A stretch of DNA of 64,000 nucleotides from Styela clava (lineage: Eukaryota; Chordata; Ascidiacea; Stolidobranchia; Styelidae). The stretch's first letter is position 1. Every line of letters begins with the position of its first letter. A model generated the notes under the pieces. It searched no databases. It saw only the letters and a list, made by a program, of their open reading frames with translations, and was not told the DNA's origin. Both the position numbers and the translations under genes were made by a program. The stretch spans positions 13,499,426 to 13,563,425 of the forward strand of contig NC_135263.1 in NCBI RefSeq assembly GCF_964204865.1. The letters run 5' to 3'. Positions 1-12,817 of the stretch are shown piece by piece.

Positions 1-522
1 TAAACAAATTTTGAATTTGTTATGTAGAGTTAAATTACTTCATCAAGTACATGTATGCATGTTTAATAGTCTCAATATAAAACAGCATAAAAAACAATGA
101 ACATAGTAATGGTGACAAGATACGTGAACAAGACAATGATGACCTAACCAGGACACAGCTGTGTGACAAGTTCAACCTATAAATGTAAATAGCAGTATGA
201 ACAGAAAACCCAACACAATGACTTTAGGTTCAGTAGTTAGTTAATGATAGGTTCTTGTTCCAGGCTCTAACATATAAAAATTTGAATGGATGAAAGAGAA
301 GACATTCAGCAATAACCAATGTTAGGGTCAGGGTTCCATAAACTGATAAAGGTGGAAATAAGGCTTCCAAGTTAACTTGAAAAAGGAAAAATAATAAATC
401 CATAAATATCTTGAAAATTGCAAACTTTCAAATTACGATCTCCCTGACTTTATCATACGTACGTATAAGTTGAATGAATATAGATATAGCAACTATTAAT
501 AACACATTTCAAAAATACTCAC

Positions 523-2286
523 AATCCCTGAGTAAGGTTTTGTCTTTCTTTGGATAAACAACATGGACAAATTTGCTACCGATAGCTTTGAAATCTCTCA
601 TCTAGAAAACAATAATTTTAGAATCAGCATCTGTCATGAAAAAATTGATCTTGTAAGTGTTAGCTAACTGTATTAGAACAAAAGTTATATAGATTATAAT
701 GAAGATGTTGGGACATTTACGGATCTAGGGTGGCTTACCCACTTTGCGGCCACGACCTAATTGCGGCCATCAACTTCATCGATCTAATTAATGCCGAAAA
801 AATTAACGAAACGCGACGGCATTTCTCAAACGTTATTGTCCACTTGTCCCATATAGCTCTGCGAAATTACACTAAAATGCGGCAAAAAAGTTGCGACTGA
901 AAACCCGACCAAAAAAAAAAATGAATCATTTTTTCATGTCGCCATTACCATTGTCCTATTAAAAAATTTGAAAATCCATACAAATATAAGAGATAAATAG
1001 ATGAAACTTGGCAAGGGGGTAGAGTTGTGTTTCTTTTAACCATCTTTAAATTTTCGCATTTCTACATTTAAAGGAGGGAAAATAGGGGGGTGCGCATTTC
1101 CAATACGCCGATAATATCTTTGTCGACCAATTTGCGACCACCGTGTTTTTGTCTGTTTGATTGCTGTGATGCGGTGCTTTGTATATAACTTGACGAGTTT
1201 TGTTCGAAATGACCGTGTTCTTAAAATATATGACTGTCAGAAATGCGATTAGAAGCCCCATTTTTTCACGCATTGCTGCCTATGCTCTCAAGTGCAGTTT
1301 TAAGTATTCTGTGGCATCTGCAGCTGCCGCAAAACCATGGCGGTATTTCCATACCATGGCCGCTACGGCCAAACTCATGGCAACTGACTTTTTAGCTGTC
1401 ACAAACCAATGTCGAGCTGCCGTTACCGCGGCAGCAAATTGAAAACCAATGGCAGGTAAAATTTTGCTGCCGTAACCACGGCAGGTGGGCCGTAAAGACA
1501 GGGCTGTCTATTATGGTGACAAATATTGGGTAAGTTGGAACGTTTTTCTTATGGATACAGTTTTGATTGATTTGGGGTTAGGGTTAGAGTTTAAGTAGAT
1601 ATAATTCCACATGATCAATTAAAATCTGGTACATTAATTTGTGAATATACAGTTAATACTGATTACTGAATAGCGCTATAAAACTATGGCAAGAGCTGCC
1701 GCGGTTCGTTCGTGGCAGGAGCTGCCATGAAGTGGTAAGAACTGCGCCTCTATGCTCTAGTCTTGACGCAGCAGAAACGATGTTCAAGGCTTGAAATCCG
1801 TGGTCGCACACTGGTCATTCGGTCGCAAATACGTCTCCCGAGTGTCATACTTTGGTGGTTTGTATAGCTTTAACCCCTGATCGTAGAAAGTTAATTCGAG
1901 GTTTAGCGTGTAGAATAAATGCCAATGCACATACTATGAAAAAATTAATGAGTTAGAAATATTGGTTTTTGTTTTATAGCGGTTTGAATGAAATCGTCCG
2001 CAGACTGGCTACACCTCCCTAAAACATCTGCACATACAAACATAGCTTAGCACTAGAGCAATCATAGATCGCAGAAATATATATTAATACTTAACTATGT
2101 AGTAGCCCATCATTTAAAAATAAAGTGTTAACAGTTACAGCAGTATAGTGAGTTACTCACAAATGTGACTCTAACAGGCTCGTCCAATGTTGACAATTCA
2201 TCTAAATCGTCTTCTGGTTGCTGTATTGGAACTGAAATATCTCCGTCTACAGGATTATCGTAGCTTATTTCCTGAAAGTCCGACAT
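523..2286 (-). CDS. YIPF6: YIPF6-like Golgi membrane protein, 5' part only (runs off the left edge)
   Basis: Two spliced exons are visible on the minus strand. Exon 1 (2286 down to 2161, 42 codons, phase 0) starts with ATG and has an acidic N-terminus, including PVDGDISVP and LDEPVRVTF; its donor reads gtgagt. Exon 2 (601 down to 523, 26 codons plus one base) follows a tttctag acceptor and encodes MRDFKAIGSKF, then VHVVYPKKDKTLLRD, ending at a gtgagt donor in phase 1. This matches the start of YIPF6, where a short acidic cytosolic segment precedes MRDLKAVGKKF and the YPRKSNTLLRDW block that leads into the Yip1 membrane domain. YIPF proteins are multi-pass Golgi/ER proteins that interact with Rab-type GTPases and affect Golgi structure. 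The membrane-spanning exons should lie left of position 1. The 1.56-kb intron contains unassigned, partly GC-rich sequence. The family match is strong; the gene is incomplete only because the window ends. Confidence 0.88.
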
Positions 2287-2663
2287 TCTTTATAAATGGC
2301 AAGAGAAAAAATATCAATATAACTTTAGCGATCCAAGCACAAAACAGAGCCAAGAGTCAACAAATTGACGTGTTCGGGTGGTGTCGAGAGTCACCGAATA
2401 AAGTAACAAATTTCAGAATGAGGTAATTTTATCTGAAATATCTAATTTTTTATAAAGAATTCATATCTGTGCACACAGTTGCTGTTAATTTAGCTCGTGG
2501 CATTTGCAACTCTCACAAATATGGATACGTTATCATATCACAGAGAATGTTAACCCTCTATAATCATATCAGAGTTTTGTTTGTATCCGAGTGACCGAAT
2601 AAAATTGATTGATTGAGTCATTATATAATGGCTATGATCATATCATGAAAATCGAAGTAGCTA

Positions 2664-2819
2664 TAAGTATAAGTTTATTTCGACTCCATAATCAGCAAAA
2701 CAATAAAATGAATGGTAAAAATATATAAATAAAACCTGATTATGAAATCAGGAGAGCGAACAAAACCTTAGATAAGGTTTAAAACGTACAAAATGTATAT
2801 AAGATGGAAGGTTTTGCCA
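2664..2819 (-). repeat. Dispersed repeat, copy 1
   Basis: This roughly 155-bp segment is closely similar, in inverse orientation, to 31548-31707. Shared blocks include the stretch around ctgattatgaaatcaggaga, then aaccttagataaggtttaaa and acgtacaaaatgtatataag. It is probably a fragment of one interspersed family; I could not define its ends or class. Confidence 0.65.
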
Positions 2820-3192
2820 AGAAGATGTGGTACGTGTTCACTCACCTAAAATAATGCCAATGAGGCCAATGCCCTTCGGGTATTTATTTGGTAGCTTATG
2901 TAGTTGCATAAATATATCGAAATCAAGTCAAAAGTTTTACCCAACTCCAAGAAACAGACTTCTATACGCTAAATGCGCAACTGTTCCAACAGAGCTAACT
3001 TGGCGCGTCAGATATAAAATACGCCTGGTCGCTGAACACCAAATTTCGTAAATGGAGCGGCTACAACTTCGTTTAACATTCGATCCCCTTGTTCCTTCGT
3101 GGTAAGCCGCGACTTGTGATGAAATTGTTGAGTCAATTACAATAATTTTCAAAAAGTTTGTCATTTTTAAGCGCCAACGATAGGCCTACATG

Positions 3193-3361
3193 CAGTGGTC
3201 TGATTCAAATTTTTTGTACACCGGTTCCTTCACAAAAGTCATATTTTTTAGCCGGTTCTGTTACAAACATACCATTGACAGTAACCAGTAATGCTAACCG
3301 GTTCGCTGATCTCATAAAATTCCGTGAGACGGTTCAAAAGAACCGGCTGAATCCCACCACT
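3193..3361. mobile_element. Short hAT-like MITE
   Basis: The left end starts cagtggtctgattc and the right end, read in reverse complement, starts agtggtgggattcagccggt. CCGGTTC motifs recur inside in both orientations. CAGTGGT-type ends are typical of hAT elements. I do not see a convincing 8-bp target duplication, so the boundaries are approximate. Confidence 0.4.
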
Positions 3362-4249
3362 CATTGCTACTCATTTGCACACATATACATACTTTTTTCC
3401 CCGTTTCGTTGATGCCATCAAAAAAATACGAGACGCCAACATTCAATAGAAACGCAAAGTATATTACAACACGAGTATGAGTTTCGAATTTATTTCTCCA
3501 GAAGCCATATTACCTATATCGACATCTATTAAAAGGTACTTTAAAACACATTTTGTAGCAAATATTAGTCCACTTTACTGGAGAAAACTCCCCTTCTGAA
3601 CAGTAAGACAATGCGCAGCTGAATAAATGAGCAGCTCATTAAATGACAAGATAAAGGCAATATATAGGCACAAAGTACAGAAATTGAATTGAATTCTTAA
3701 AACGATAAGTTTGAGAAGGAAACGACGAATGTTTTTTATATAATGCAGAAAAACTATCCAAAGAGTACATCCATGCAAGTTACAAAATATGATTTTCGAT
3801 CTCACAAAGATAGCTGATTAGACAAGTGTTGATGGCAGACCAGTTGAATTTATTTGTTCATCATAATACCATTTGTAATCAGATCCCTTTTACGTTATAC
3901 CAGAACTTTGTCATACATGTAATATGAAAAAAAACAAGGCAAGCCATCTTCATATAAGTGCACAATATTTTTTTGACAGTAATAAACAGAGTTAGCAACT
4001 AAATCTCCATCGAGACATTTATTTCCAGAAAAAGTGTAGTAAAATTTACAACTTCCACAAAATTGTTATCTTTGATATTAACATTTGTCGCCACAACAAA
4101 ATTGACTCATGCCAAATTTTATTTTGCTGAATAATGAAGGATGCAAAGTTGTTGTTGTTGCCTGGCAACTCTATATCACTATACTCCTAATAAAAAAAAA
4201 TCGAACAAAAAAATATATGGCACAATGTTAAATTGAGCACCGAATACTA

Positions 4250-4281
4250 ATGATATATAATATATATATATATATATATAA
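4250..4281. repeat. AT dinucleotide microsatellite
   Basis: About 15 AT/TA steps in a row within intergenic DNA; simple sequence. Confidence 0.8.
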
Positions 4282-6657
4282 ACAACTAATAGTACCAGAT
4301 TGTAAAATGCCAAAAATGTTGCATGTAAACATGCAGAATATAAAAAGATGATATCACAATATTTCTAGATTCGATTTCTATAGATCTATATACTATACTC
4401 TTTATAATGAGAATTTAAAAACTAAATATAGAATTGATCATTAAACAAGCACCAGTCGGTGTAATAATGGATGTAAGGTAAACATTTCAATTTAATAAAA
4501 AGCACCCAGTGATCACTGCTAAAAGTAAACCATGAGGAAAGAAAAAAAATTGTGCGAATAACATGATGGGAGAAGGGTGAAATTCGAAAGGTGGGAAGAT
4601 TTACTTCAAAAGTGTCTGGCAGAGCTCACCAGAGACTACGATGTAAACTGACCAAATCTTCACGTTGTATATCAAAACAAAAGAGTATCACTAGAATAGA
4701 AGTCATTTTTTATCGCCGGAATTAATAAAAACTTATCACTGGCAGGAATTCATTGTATCATTCTTTACTTGGTTTGAAGGGTTGGGGTTTAAACCATGAA
4801 AGATGAAATGGGCTCGAGATAAGTATGCACTATCAATTTTTATACTCTTTGGAATAAACAAATATATAACTACTGTTTAGGATGTTCTACTAGCGTAACA
4901 ATATAGGCACTGAGAGGTAATGCAAATACAGAAAGTATCAATTCTTTGACTAAGTAAAATATCATTATAAATATTAACAAAAATTAGATATCACCCAAAC
5001 TGTTTAGAAGTTTTGGTACAAAGATGCTCAAGAGTCAAGACCTTCAACTGGCCGACTTTACCAATTGGTTTCACTCAGTGAGATATACACAGACTGCATT
5101 GCAATGAAACATATCATCCCACAATGATAAAACTGGATTTGTGATTGTGTCATACATCTTGAATGGTAAAATTGCAGAAATTATCAAATTATAATAGTGA
5201 AGCTTTTGAATAAAAAGGTACACACATCCTAATAAAGGCCACTTGCTGGGAAGTCTCATAAATGGTTATATCATGATTTATTGCAAATATTCATTTAGAC
5301 TTTGAATCTAAATTCGTCAAAAAAAATAGAAATTTGATCTCAATTAACTGTTAACAGGCGGCAGCAATAAATATACTATATCTATACATTCTATTCACTA
5401 TATATCTACTAGTATATTGGTTGATATAACAATATTATTTACGAAAAATTTACTTTACTTTTAAAATATTTTACCCTGAGAAAAAAACTGCACCTTGGCA
5501 CATATTAATTGTGCCAATGTTCTGAATACAAAGAAATGGATTGAAGGGAAAAAATGTTTCTATATTTTTCTGTGATGGATAATCTGTGCATAACGCACAG
5601 AAGCTTAGGATTTCACATTTTTATTTACTTCATCATTTCTATAGTATTCATATAATAAAAAATAGTATGTTTAGTAGAGAAATCAATGAATTTATACATA
5701 TAGATGAAAAAGATTCACCATTTATTCCCAAACCAGATATACATAAGGGTTGGCAAGAGTCAAACTGTACTGAAATAGTTGGTCTGGCTTATAAAAAGAG
5801 TGAATCAAGCAAAAGTATGCAATCAATAAAATGATTTGGCCATCCATCTCAAGGGGATTATCATATCATTAAACCACATTCTAAACAATCTTCATGATAC
5901 TCAAGGTTTAGGAACCTAGGACTGTTTCTAGAACAGACGTTCTCAAAATGTTTAAGGTAAAAGTATCATCAATTTATCAAGTCGTATCGAATGGTAATAA
6001 TGTTTTAAGTGAATAAGGCCTATAAATTGACATTTGATTCAATAAACACATTTGATCATATATGCTATTATTATTATCTTCGAACTAATAGGACTAAATT
6101 AATTGTAAGAAATTCATTGTAGTTGATAATTTAATTAAAAAGGTCATGATTATGCATTTTAATAAGCAGCAAAAATATGTGTGAAGCAAAATGACACAAA
6201 CAATTTGAATTAAGTAATTCCAGTTTGAATTTTACAAATTTGTAATAGAAAATTTAGAAATCATAAATGTACCAGTATAAAAGAAAATAGAGCATCTTGC
6301 AATGCAGAGGATTTATAGCAAATTCACACAAAAAAATGACCTAACGATCAATTTAAAAAAGTCTATTTTAATAAGCACCATAGTATTCGGATATAAGGCA
6401 AGACTTCACAATTTAATTGAGCATTGGTTATGATGCAATAAAACATTCATGGAAATCACAATTTGGCATTAAATTTTTGTTCCTCTGAATAGTAATGATA
6501 TTCAATTGCAACTTTATTCATTCACATAAAGGCAGCAGCAATATAGAACAATGTCATATTTCTTGAAACGAAAAAAAAAGTGTAAAAGTTTTTACAGAAA
6601 AAGTATGTTGACGAAAATCAAATGCTTGTCTACACCATTTATTCTTGAATGCTGAGA

Positions 6658-9600
6658 TTAATATTTGTAAGTCAGCCTTTCATTCGACCGGGCAGTATTA
6701 ATGATGTCGTTCAATTCCATTTCTTCTTGGTATTTGGTATTTTGATAATCTGCTAATTTTCGAGACATCTTAATATAGGCAAAATTTGCAGAGAGAGCCA
6801 TCAGGAAATGTTTCTGAAAATTTTCATAGTTTAGTATGCATCTGCAATATACTATCATTATATCACAAATATCATAGAAAATCCATGGACTGTACTCTAA
6901 CAACATAGTGTGGCAGTGGCATCCAAATCTCTAGAATAAGCGAATGAAGTCAATCAAACTAGACAATTTTGACGCAATAGTGGATTCGACAAATTGGGCC
7001 CATGATGGAACATTTGCAAAAAAATTTGTCAGCGTTTCTTCGCTGTGTTTTGGCAAATAATTGCCAAAAACTAAAATCAGGCAATTTTTATGCTTGTTTC
7101 AAGTTGATACGAAGTGATCTGATATCTTATTAAAGCCTATAGATTCCTAAATCGTAAAATTTATGGAAAAATATTATGAAATTTGAAGATTTAGAAACTT
7201 TAGCCAAAATCTGGTAAAAAAAATCCAAATGTCTAGTAAAGCAATAAAATCCATTTTCAGTTTGAAACTGGCAGCAAAAAATCATGTTCCCGAAATTTAT
7301 TGTGTTGCTCAAGCTATGCTAAATTTATAAAAACTGCCTTTATGCACATTAGTAATGCATATGCACATATATCTTAGTGCACTGACAGTCGCTAGATTTC
7401 ATGATGGGACTGAAAAGCAAAAGATGCCCCCAGGGCATACAGATATAATAAGCATAAATCAATGACAGTTGAGCATAGTTCGAAAAATAGTTTTTTTTGC
7501 AATTTGTCAAATCGTAATTGCTCAATTGATTTTCAAATGGACTGGAATGGAGTATTTTTAAATAAGTTGTTGATCAAGCAAGTACCATGAAGTGCCTCCT
7601 CCAAAATTGTAATAAAAAAAAAAACTATAAATATTTACAATTACATCAATACCATTCTTTGTAAAAATACCTCTGTATGACTGACAATGCTTGATTGACC
7701 ACCCTGTAAAGTTTGTAAATTATTCACCAATAAAACTTGTATCCCTCAAGAATGTGCTGTTGTATTGTCACTTACAGTCACGGTTTTATCTACTTTATTT
7801 GCTAAAGTAAAACAGTATCCTGAAACTATAAACTTTGACAAACCACCAAACCATTTTCACTTTTACAAAGTAAATATGCATGAAGGGAAACCTATCAGAA
7901 AATCAAGTTCGATAAATAATTATCAAGGACTCACCAAGCTTAAGACAACTATGCATGATCCAGCAAATGCAATCAAAAACATCTGATATGTTAATGTGTA
8001 CTGAAAACAAATATATATTAGTTTGTTTAGTTTTTGGTACTTTCCTTTTGTTAACAGTTTGGCAAATTTTTATATCTTCCTCTAAAACTGATAGTTCCAG
8101 TTTCTTCTTTCAACTACGTAGAGATTGGTTGGAACAAATTGATTTATTATATTACAGAAATCAGTATAGTACATTGACTCACAATTTTACAATTTTATAA
8201 AGAAGGTTTATGCATTTGGATACAAAATTTTATAATCTATAGAATGAACAAGGCACATTTTTTTTATCGTTTTGAATTAAAACTCAGTTTTAGTTAACTG
8301 TACCAATTTCCATTTTTTGGATTAGGCTTTAAACAGATTTTCCCATCATTTTGGTTTATCTCAAATCTTTATACTGCACTTCTTAAAAATATTAGTTGAA
8401 TTGTATCGTGGCACTTACATCATTACTGTCACAGACAGTTTTCAAGTTTTCCCCACAAAGTTTGCCATAGTTTTCAGGAGCATTTTGGTAAGGCATCAGT
8501 CCTGAATATAATATATACATGTTGTCTTAGGTAAATTACAAAATTTTATTACTTACACTTTTGTCTGGTACAATGCTCTACAAACAGCTGTCAGGTATAG
8601 ATGGAATTAAACCCTTTCTTTGAATATCTCATAATGTGGTGTAATTTACTCTTAAACTTGCCTTTAGCAGAAGATTCTTCCTCTGCATATTTCCCAAATT
8701 CAAAACATTCGTTAAAAACTTCTTTTTATGAACATATATACCCAGTAATATATATATGGTAAATCATAATCAAATGAGACAAATTATTAGAATTCAGAAT
8801 ATTGAAAACAAAACGTTGTTGGAGTAGGTCTATATGACAAATTGACAATACTACGGTATATATCAATATTACTTATGAATACTTACTTTATGAACGGTAA
8901 TATGTGCCTTTGAAGCAAAACCTTACCAAATCGCATTCAAAAAAGCAATAAAAATTTTGTGATTTTAATCAGAAATATGTGAATCTCTCAAATTAATAAG
9001 TATTAAATAATATCTGCACATTCCTCATTTAAAATATTATATGACATATTATATAATTTTAATTTACAGTATTATTACTGAAATTGAATTATTCCATGGC
9101 AACAGCACCCAAATATGGACCCTGTTGCATTAAAATTGCACTAAGGATATGCATATGAGAAAAAAATTCTATTAATTAACTATGAAATGCTGTTACATGC
9201 TGAAATTTGAATATCAAGTATAGGAATAGTTACGAAAAATTTATACCTGCTTGGACGAAATCAATACATACTCCAGTAATGTTTGAACTTGGTTGATCCA
9301 AAACAATACCACATTGTGTATTTGACACTTGAAAAAAGTAGATAGGTAAACCAGCAAACACAGACATTAACAACCAAGCCACAGATGTGAGGTATGTTAT
9401 CACAGAATACTGAAAATGGGAAAGATATAAAATTTTTGCTGTGAATATATGACAGAATCCAACCAGCTTCTATGAGCCTGTTTTTTAGACTCTGAAATTG
9501 TCATACCAAGGGTTGTGTATTACTTGAAGATAGCCTAAACGAAAAATGTCCATTTGGAATTGTTTCATGATAATTTCTCCAATATTATTTCGTTTCATGA

Positions 9601-11497
9601 CGCATCAAATAATGTGATTTTACATATTTTTTACGAGTCAAATAGAATGAAAAGATTGCACATTCGGAAGGGTATAATCAATAGGCTATATGAAACAGAC
9701 AAAATATTGGTTATTATTATTGAAAAATATTAAAATACTGTATAATTCAAAATGTTCACCTGTTAATGTAAACATTATAACCACAATTTTATTTTAGATT
9801 TTATGCGTGCATAAATCAGGTCCAAAAACCAGTCTGGTTGTTGTTAGAACCCTCCAGGCTTTAATTATTTGAAAAATTAATATAAACCATACACGTTAGT
9901 ACTCATAGACATAAAGAAAACAATAAAATTTAATGCTATAAAACCTTAGGCGGTCTATTTGAGCAATGTACAAAAATATACAAAGAAAGAAGCATATTCC
10001 CTATGCATTACATATATTACAAATAGTTCAGAATTTTTGAGTTATTTTGAAGAATCCAACAACTCAATAAATTGAATACTAAACAGTTTGATTGCAATTA
10101 CACCATTAGATTAGAACTATTCACCTATATAAGGGATAGCCTATCTACATTAAAATATTTTGGTATATGATGAATTTGTTTTCCATTTAATTTTATATGA
10201 AAATAAAATCCATATTAATTTATAACATATTTATTTCCACAAAACAAGCCACACTGATGAATATTACGTATACTCAAAAATTGAATTTTGCTGGTTTTTA
10301 TGGAGATTGTCACATACCGTAGGATATCTTTTCAGTTAATTCTTATTCCAAGTGATTAAAGATTTTTTGTTCAATAAATTATCACAATACGCAAGCAATT
10401 TAGAACGATATTTGAAAAAATGACATTGGTTTTGCTGGTAAGGAATGCGAACTACTTGTAGGTACTCATAAGACGTCAGACGTGTAATTTCAATTGAGAC
10501 TTAATTTTTGTACAATATCCGAATCATTAGAATAAAATAATCATTGACACAAAAGAGGACATCTCCGGACAAAAAATAGTAGTTTTATTAACAATTTAGT
10601 AGAAAAGATTAAAAAGAACAACAGTGTGGATGGTCCACCTTGGTGGAGTCGTTATTAAATTCATTAACTACTGGTACTACCTACCAAAATTCCAGCACAA
10701 ATTCCACATTTGTTTGTTTTACAACTAAATTCAATTTCCTTTTTGACTGCTCTAGTTGCCAGTATTCCATCAACCAGAAGTAGGATTGTTAAAATGAACA
10801 TGAAAGGTGCAATACCATATATAGCGTATTTGAATGCTTGAAACCTGAATAAGAATGAAAATTATTTAATTATAATATTCAATATTAATGTTTATCTCTT
10901 TAATTAATCTGAAATTGGGAATAGACGAGAGCTTTTGAACAATAATGAAGCATGTTCATATCTCATTAGATCTCGATTATTTTCATAGCTAATTTTTATT
11001 TCAAATCATTTGCACTGATTCATTAAGCAGCAGAAAACTGGCATATATCAAATATCAATGAAAAATGGTAATAAACAGCAGGATTTTACTATAAAATATG
11101 AAACTTCACAGAAAAATGACATTAATTTGATAGTAATTATTCTGAATCACTTTTTCCAAATATCAAAGAATTTTAATTTTATTGAACCTGAATCGATAAA
11201 CTTTCCAACTATAATAGTGTTATCTTTGAAAAATTGTAAAAAATATACACTGGAAATTAATACTGTAATAGGGAAGACAAGTTTTTTCATTGTTCCAACT
11301 TACACTTCATCAATATTAGATGTGCCTTGAGAAAATCCGGGAATTTTTGCATCCACCAACACCTTTAATGATAGGGTGAGAGCTTCATGCCCCGTACCAC
11401 AGAATAATGCTGTTCCTGCCCAGCAGATAACAAGAGCAATCAAAGATGCCCATGGTACCAGACCAAGACATTTAACACAGGATTCAAAGCAACTCAT
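6658..11497 (-). CDS. GPM6: Neuronal membrane glycoprotein M6 / proteolipid (PLP/DM20/M6 family)
   Basis: Six coding exons splice in frame to 273 aa: 11497-11304, 10844-10685, 9409-9247, 8501-8419, 8000-7935 and 6813-6658, all with GT-AG borders. Intron phases are 2, 0, 1, 0 and 0. The N-terminus MSCFESCVKCLG carries three cysteines suited to palmitoylation. Four hydrophobic segments lie near residues 13-33, 72-93, 120-143 and 204-229. Extracellular-loop cysteines are at 151, 166, 188 and 196, with an NIT glycosylation site at 161. ALFCGTGHEAL near residues 30-40 and LSANFAYIK in the last exon are family signatures. The PLP-specific insert is absent, so it is M6/DM20-like. The fifth coding exon is exactly 66 bp, as in vertebrate PLP/M6 genes. 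M6 proteins shape neuronal and other plasma membranes. A tttatt signal (AATAAA on minus) lies at 6513-6518. A ttttattcag acceptor at 11528 gives a 30-nt leader, so an upstream exon or trans-splicing is likely. Confidence 0.93.
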
Positions 11498-11800
11498 TTT
11501 AAATTTTTTTATTATACAGTTATAGCTCTGAATAAAAGTAATTTGTCAATAAGAAATTCTGATACAACCAAATAGTTTAATCCAGTAATCATCTAATTGA
11601 GTAAAAACTTTTTCGAACCACAGAAAACATTTAATATCATATATCAGCATATACAGTTTGCTGAATATCAAATGTAAATTCCATTATTTCATGTTTCAGA
11701 TATGAACAATCTAATAATTGTTGAGGTATCGTAAGCCAGTAAGCTGTAGGACAGGGGTTGACAAAGTTTTCTGAGTGAGGCCCAAATAGTAAAAAATTCC
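11498..11800 (-). promoter_or_regulatory. M6 5' leader and upstream flank, truncated by transposon
   Basis: Only about 300 bp separate the M6 start codon from the left end of the Mutator-like element. The flank includes an acceptor-like site (AG at 11528-11529 on minus) that could receive a 5' UTR exon from beyond the transposon or a spliced leader. I could not identify a promoter element. Confidence 0.4.
11792..11800. repeat. Left 9-bp target-site duplication of the MULE
   Basis: aaaaattcc, identical to 19948-19956 on the other side of the element. Confidence 0.9.
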
Positions 11801-11813
11801 GGGTGTTGTCAAA

Positions 11814-12103
11814 AACTGAATATAACTGAATACAACTGAATACAACTGAACACAACTGAAAACAACTGAATACAACTGAATACAAAAACTGAACACAACT
11901 GAATACTACCGCACACAACTGAATACACGGCTCGTGGCACGTGACATAAGTTTGAAAATGAATACAACTGAATATAACTGAACACAGCTGAATACAACTG
12001 AAAACAACTGAAAAAAACTGAATACGACTGAACAGAACTGAAAACAACTGAATACACGCAACGAATACAACTGAATATAACTGAACACCACTGAATACAA
12101 CTC
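11814..12103 (-). repeat. Left outer MULE terminus: 10-bp tandem array
   Basis: About 28 decanucleotide units of the type aatacaactg (CAGTTGTATT on minus), with variants tataactg, cacaactg and aaaaactg. The array is interrupted by a unique spacer around 11930-11958 containing ggctcgtggcacgtgacata. The same array, same order of variants and same spacer occur inverted at 19645-19937. Because ten bases shift the frame, all frames show repeated low-complexity pseudo-peptides; these are not genes. Confidence 0.93.
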
Positions 12104-12130
12104 GACAATGGCGCGGGAGGCATAAGATTC

Positions 12131-12620
12131 GTGACGTCATCACTGATTACGTCATAATCGATGATGCGAATTTTGGAGATAGCCTCTCGAGCAATACATC
12201 AAACGTTCCAGAAAGATGAGGCGGTTTCATTACGGTTATTCTTTGCGTGATTGGTGACGTCATTGCTGATTACGTCATAATTGATATTGCGAATTTTGGA
12301 GATAGCCCCTCGAGCAACGCGTCAAACGTTTCAGAAAGATTAGGTGGTTTCATTACGGTTATTCGTGTCATAATTGGTGACGTCATTACAAATTGCGTCA
12401 CAATTACAAATGTGCATATTCGAAATATAGTGACGTGCAGTATAATGCACCCTTAATAAAAACGAGATGATTTGAGTGCGGTAACTTTTGTCGTGATTGA
12501 TGATATCATCACATATCACATCGTTATCGCCAATGCGAATTTTCGAAATAGCACAGGGACAGGTATAGTTCTTATGATTCCGAAAACTAGAGGCGATTTC
12601 GTTATGACGGTGTTCTCCGA
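12131..12620 (+). repeat. Left inner MULE terminus: 123-bp tandem units with TGACGTCA cores
   Basis: The motif gtgacgtcat recurs at 12131, 12254 and 12377, exactly 123 bp apart, with a degenerate fourth unit near 12500. Each unit also contains an attacgtcata block, a gcgaattttggagatagc block and a cattacggttatt block. The mirror-image series is at the right end. TGACGTCA is a perfect palindrome. Confidence 0.85.
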
Positions 12621-12817
12621 CCAGATCCGCCCCTCACCGCCGCGTGTTCGTCTCAACATTTAATTTTTGAACTATAATTCATTTTCAAGCAATTTTCAAA
12701 ATCAATTCATCGCGTCATAATATATTCTATGAAGATCTCATTGTTGAAGAGGGGCCACAAATGTCGTAGCCTGTTTATTTCTCATCGTCTAGATTCGATC
12801 CTGTCTATAGCTTAGGC

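Larger units (their letters stand above)
2287..6512. other. Intergenic region between YIPF6 start and M6 3' end
   Basis: I see no supportable gene here. The region holds a dispersed-repeat copy (about 2664-2819), a MITE-like segment (about 3193-3361), a short AT dinucleotide run and otherwise AT-rich unique-looking sequence. The two flanking genes are both on the minus strand, so the stretch must contain the YIPF6 promoter and the M6 downstream region. Confidence 0.5.

Noticed and set aside
5586..5834. Plus-strand 82-codon frame downstream of M6
   Set aside because: The peptide looks fairly natural, but there is no known family, no splice support and no partner exon; frames of this length are common by chance here.
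7390..7480. Possible alternative M6 membrane-segment exon on the minus strand
   Set aside because: No acceptor AG precedes it, and the exon at 7935-8000 fits the expected length, phase and sequence exactly.
7955..8200. Plus-strand 81-codon frame with a membrane-anchor-like segment
   Set aside because: It begins as the antisense of M6 coding exon 7935-8000 and continues into an M6 intron; no start context, splice partner or family match.
11637..12143. Long minus-strand frames with repeated YSVVFSCIQL-like peptide, and the mirror frames at 19603-19970
   Set aside because: They are translations of the 10-bp terminal array of the MULE; every frame reads as the same low-complexity repeat and none has independent coding support.
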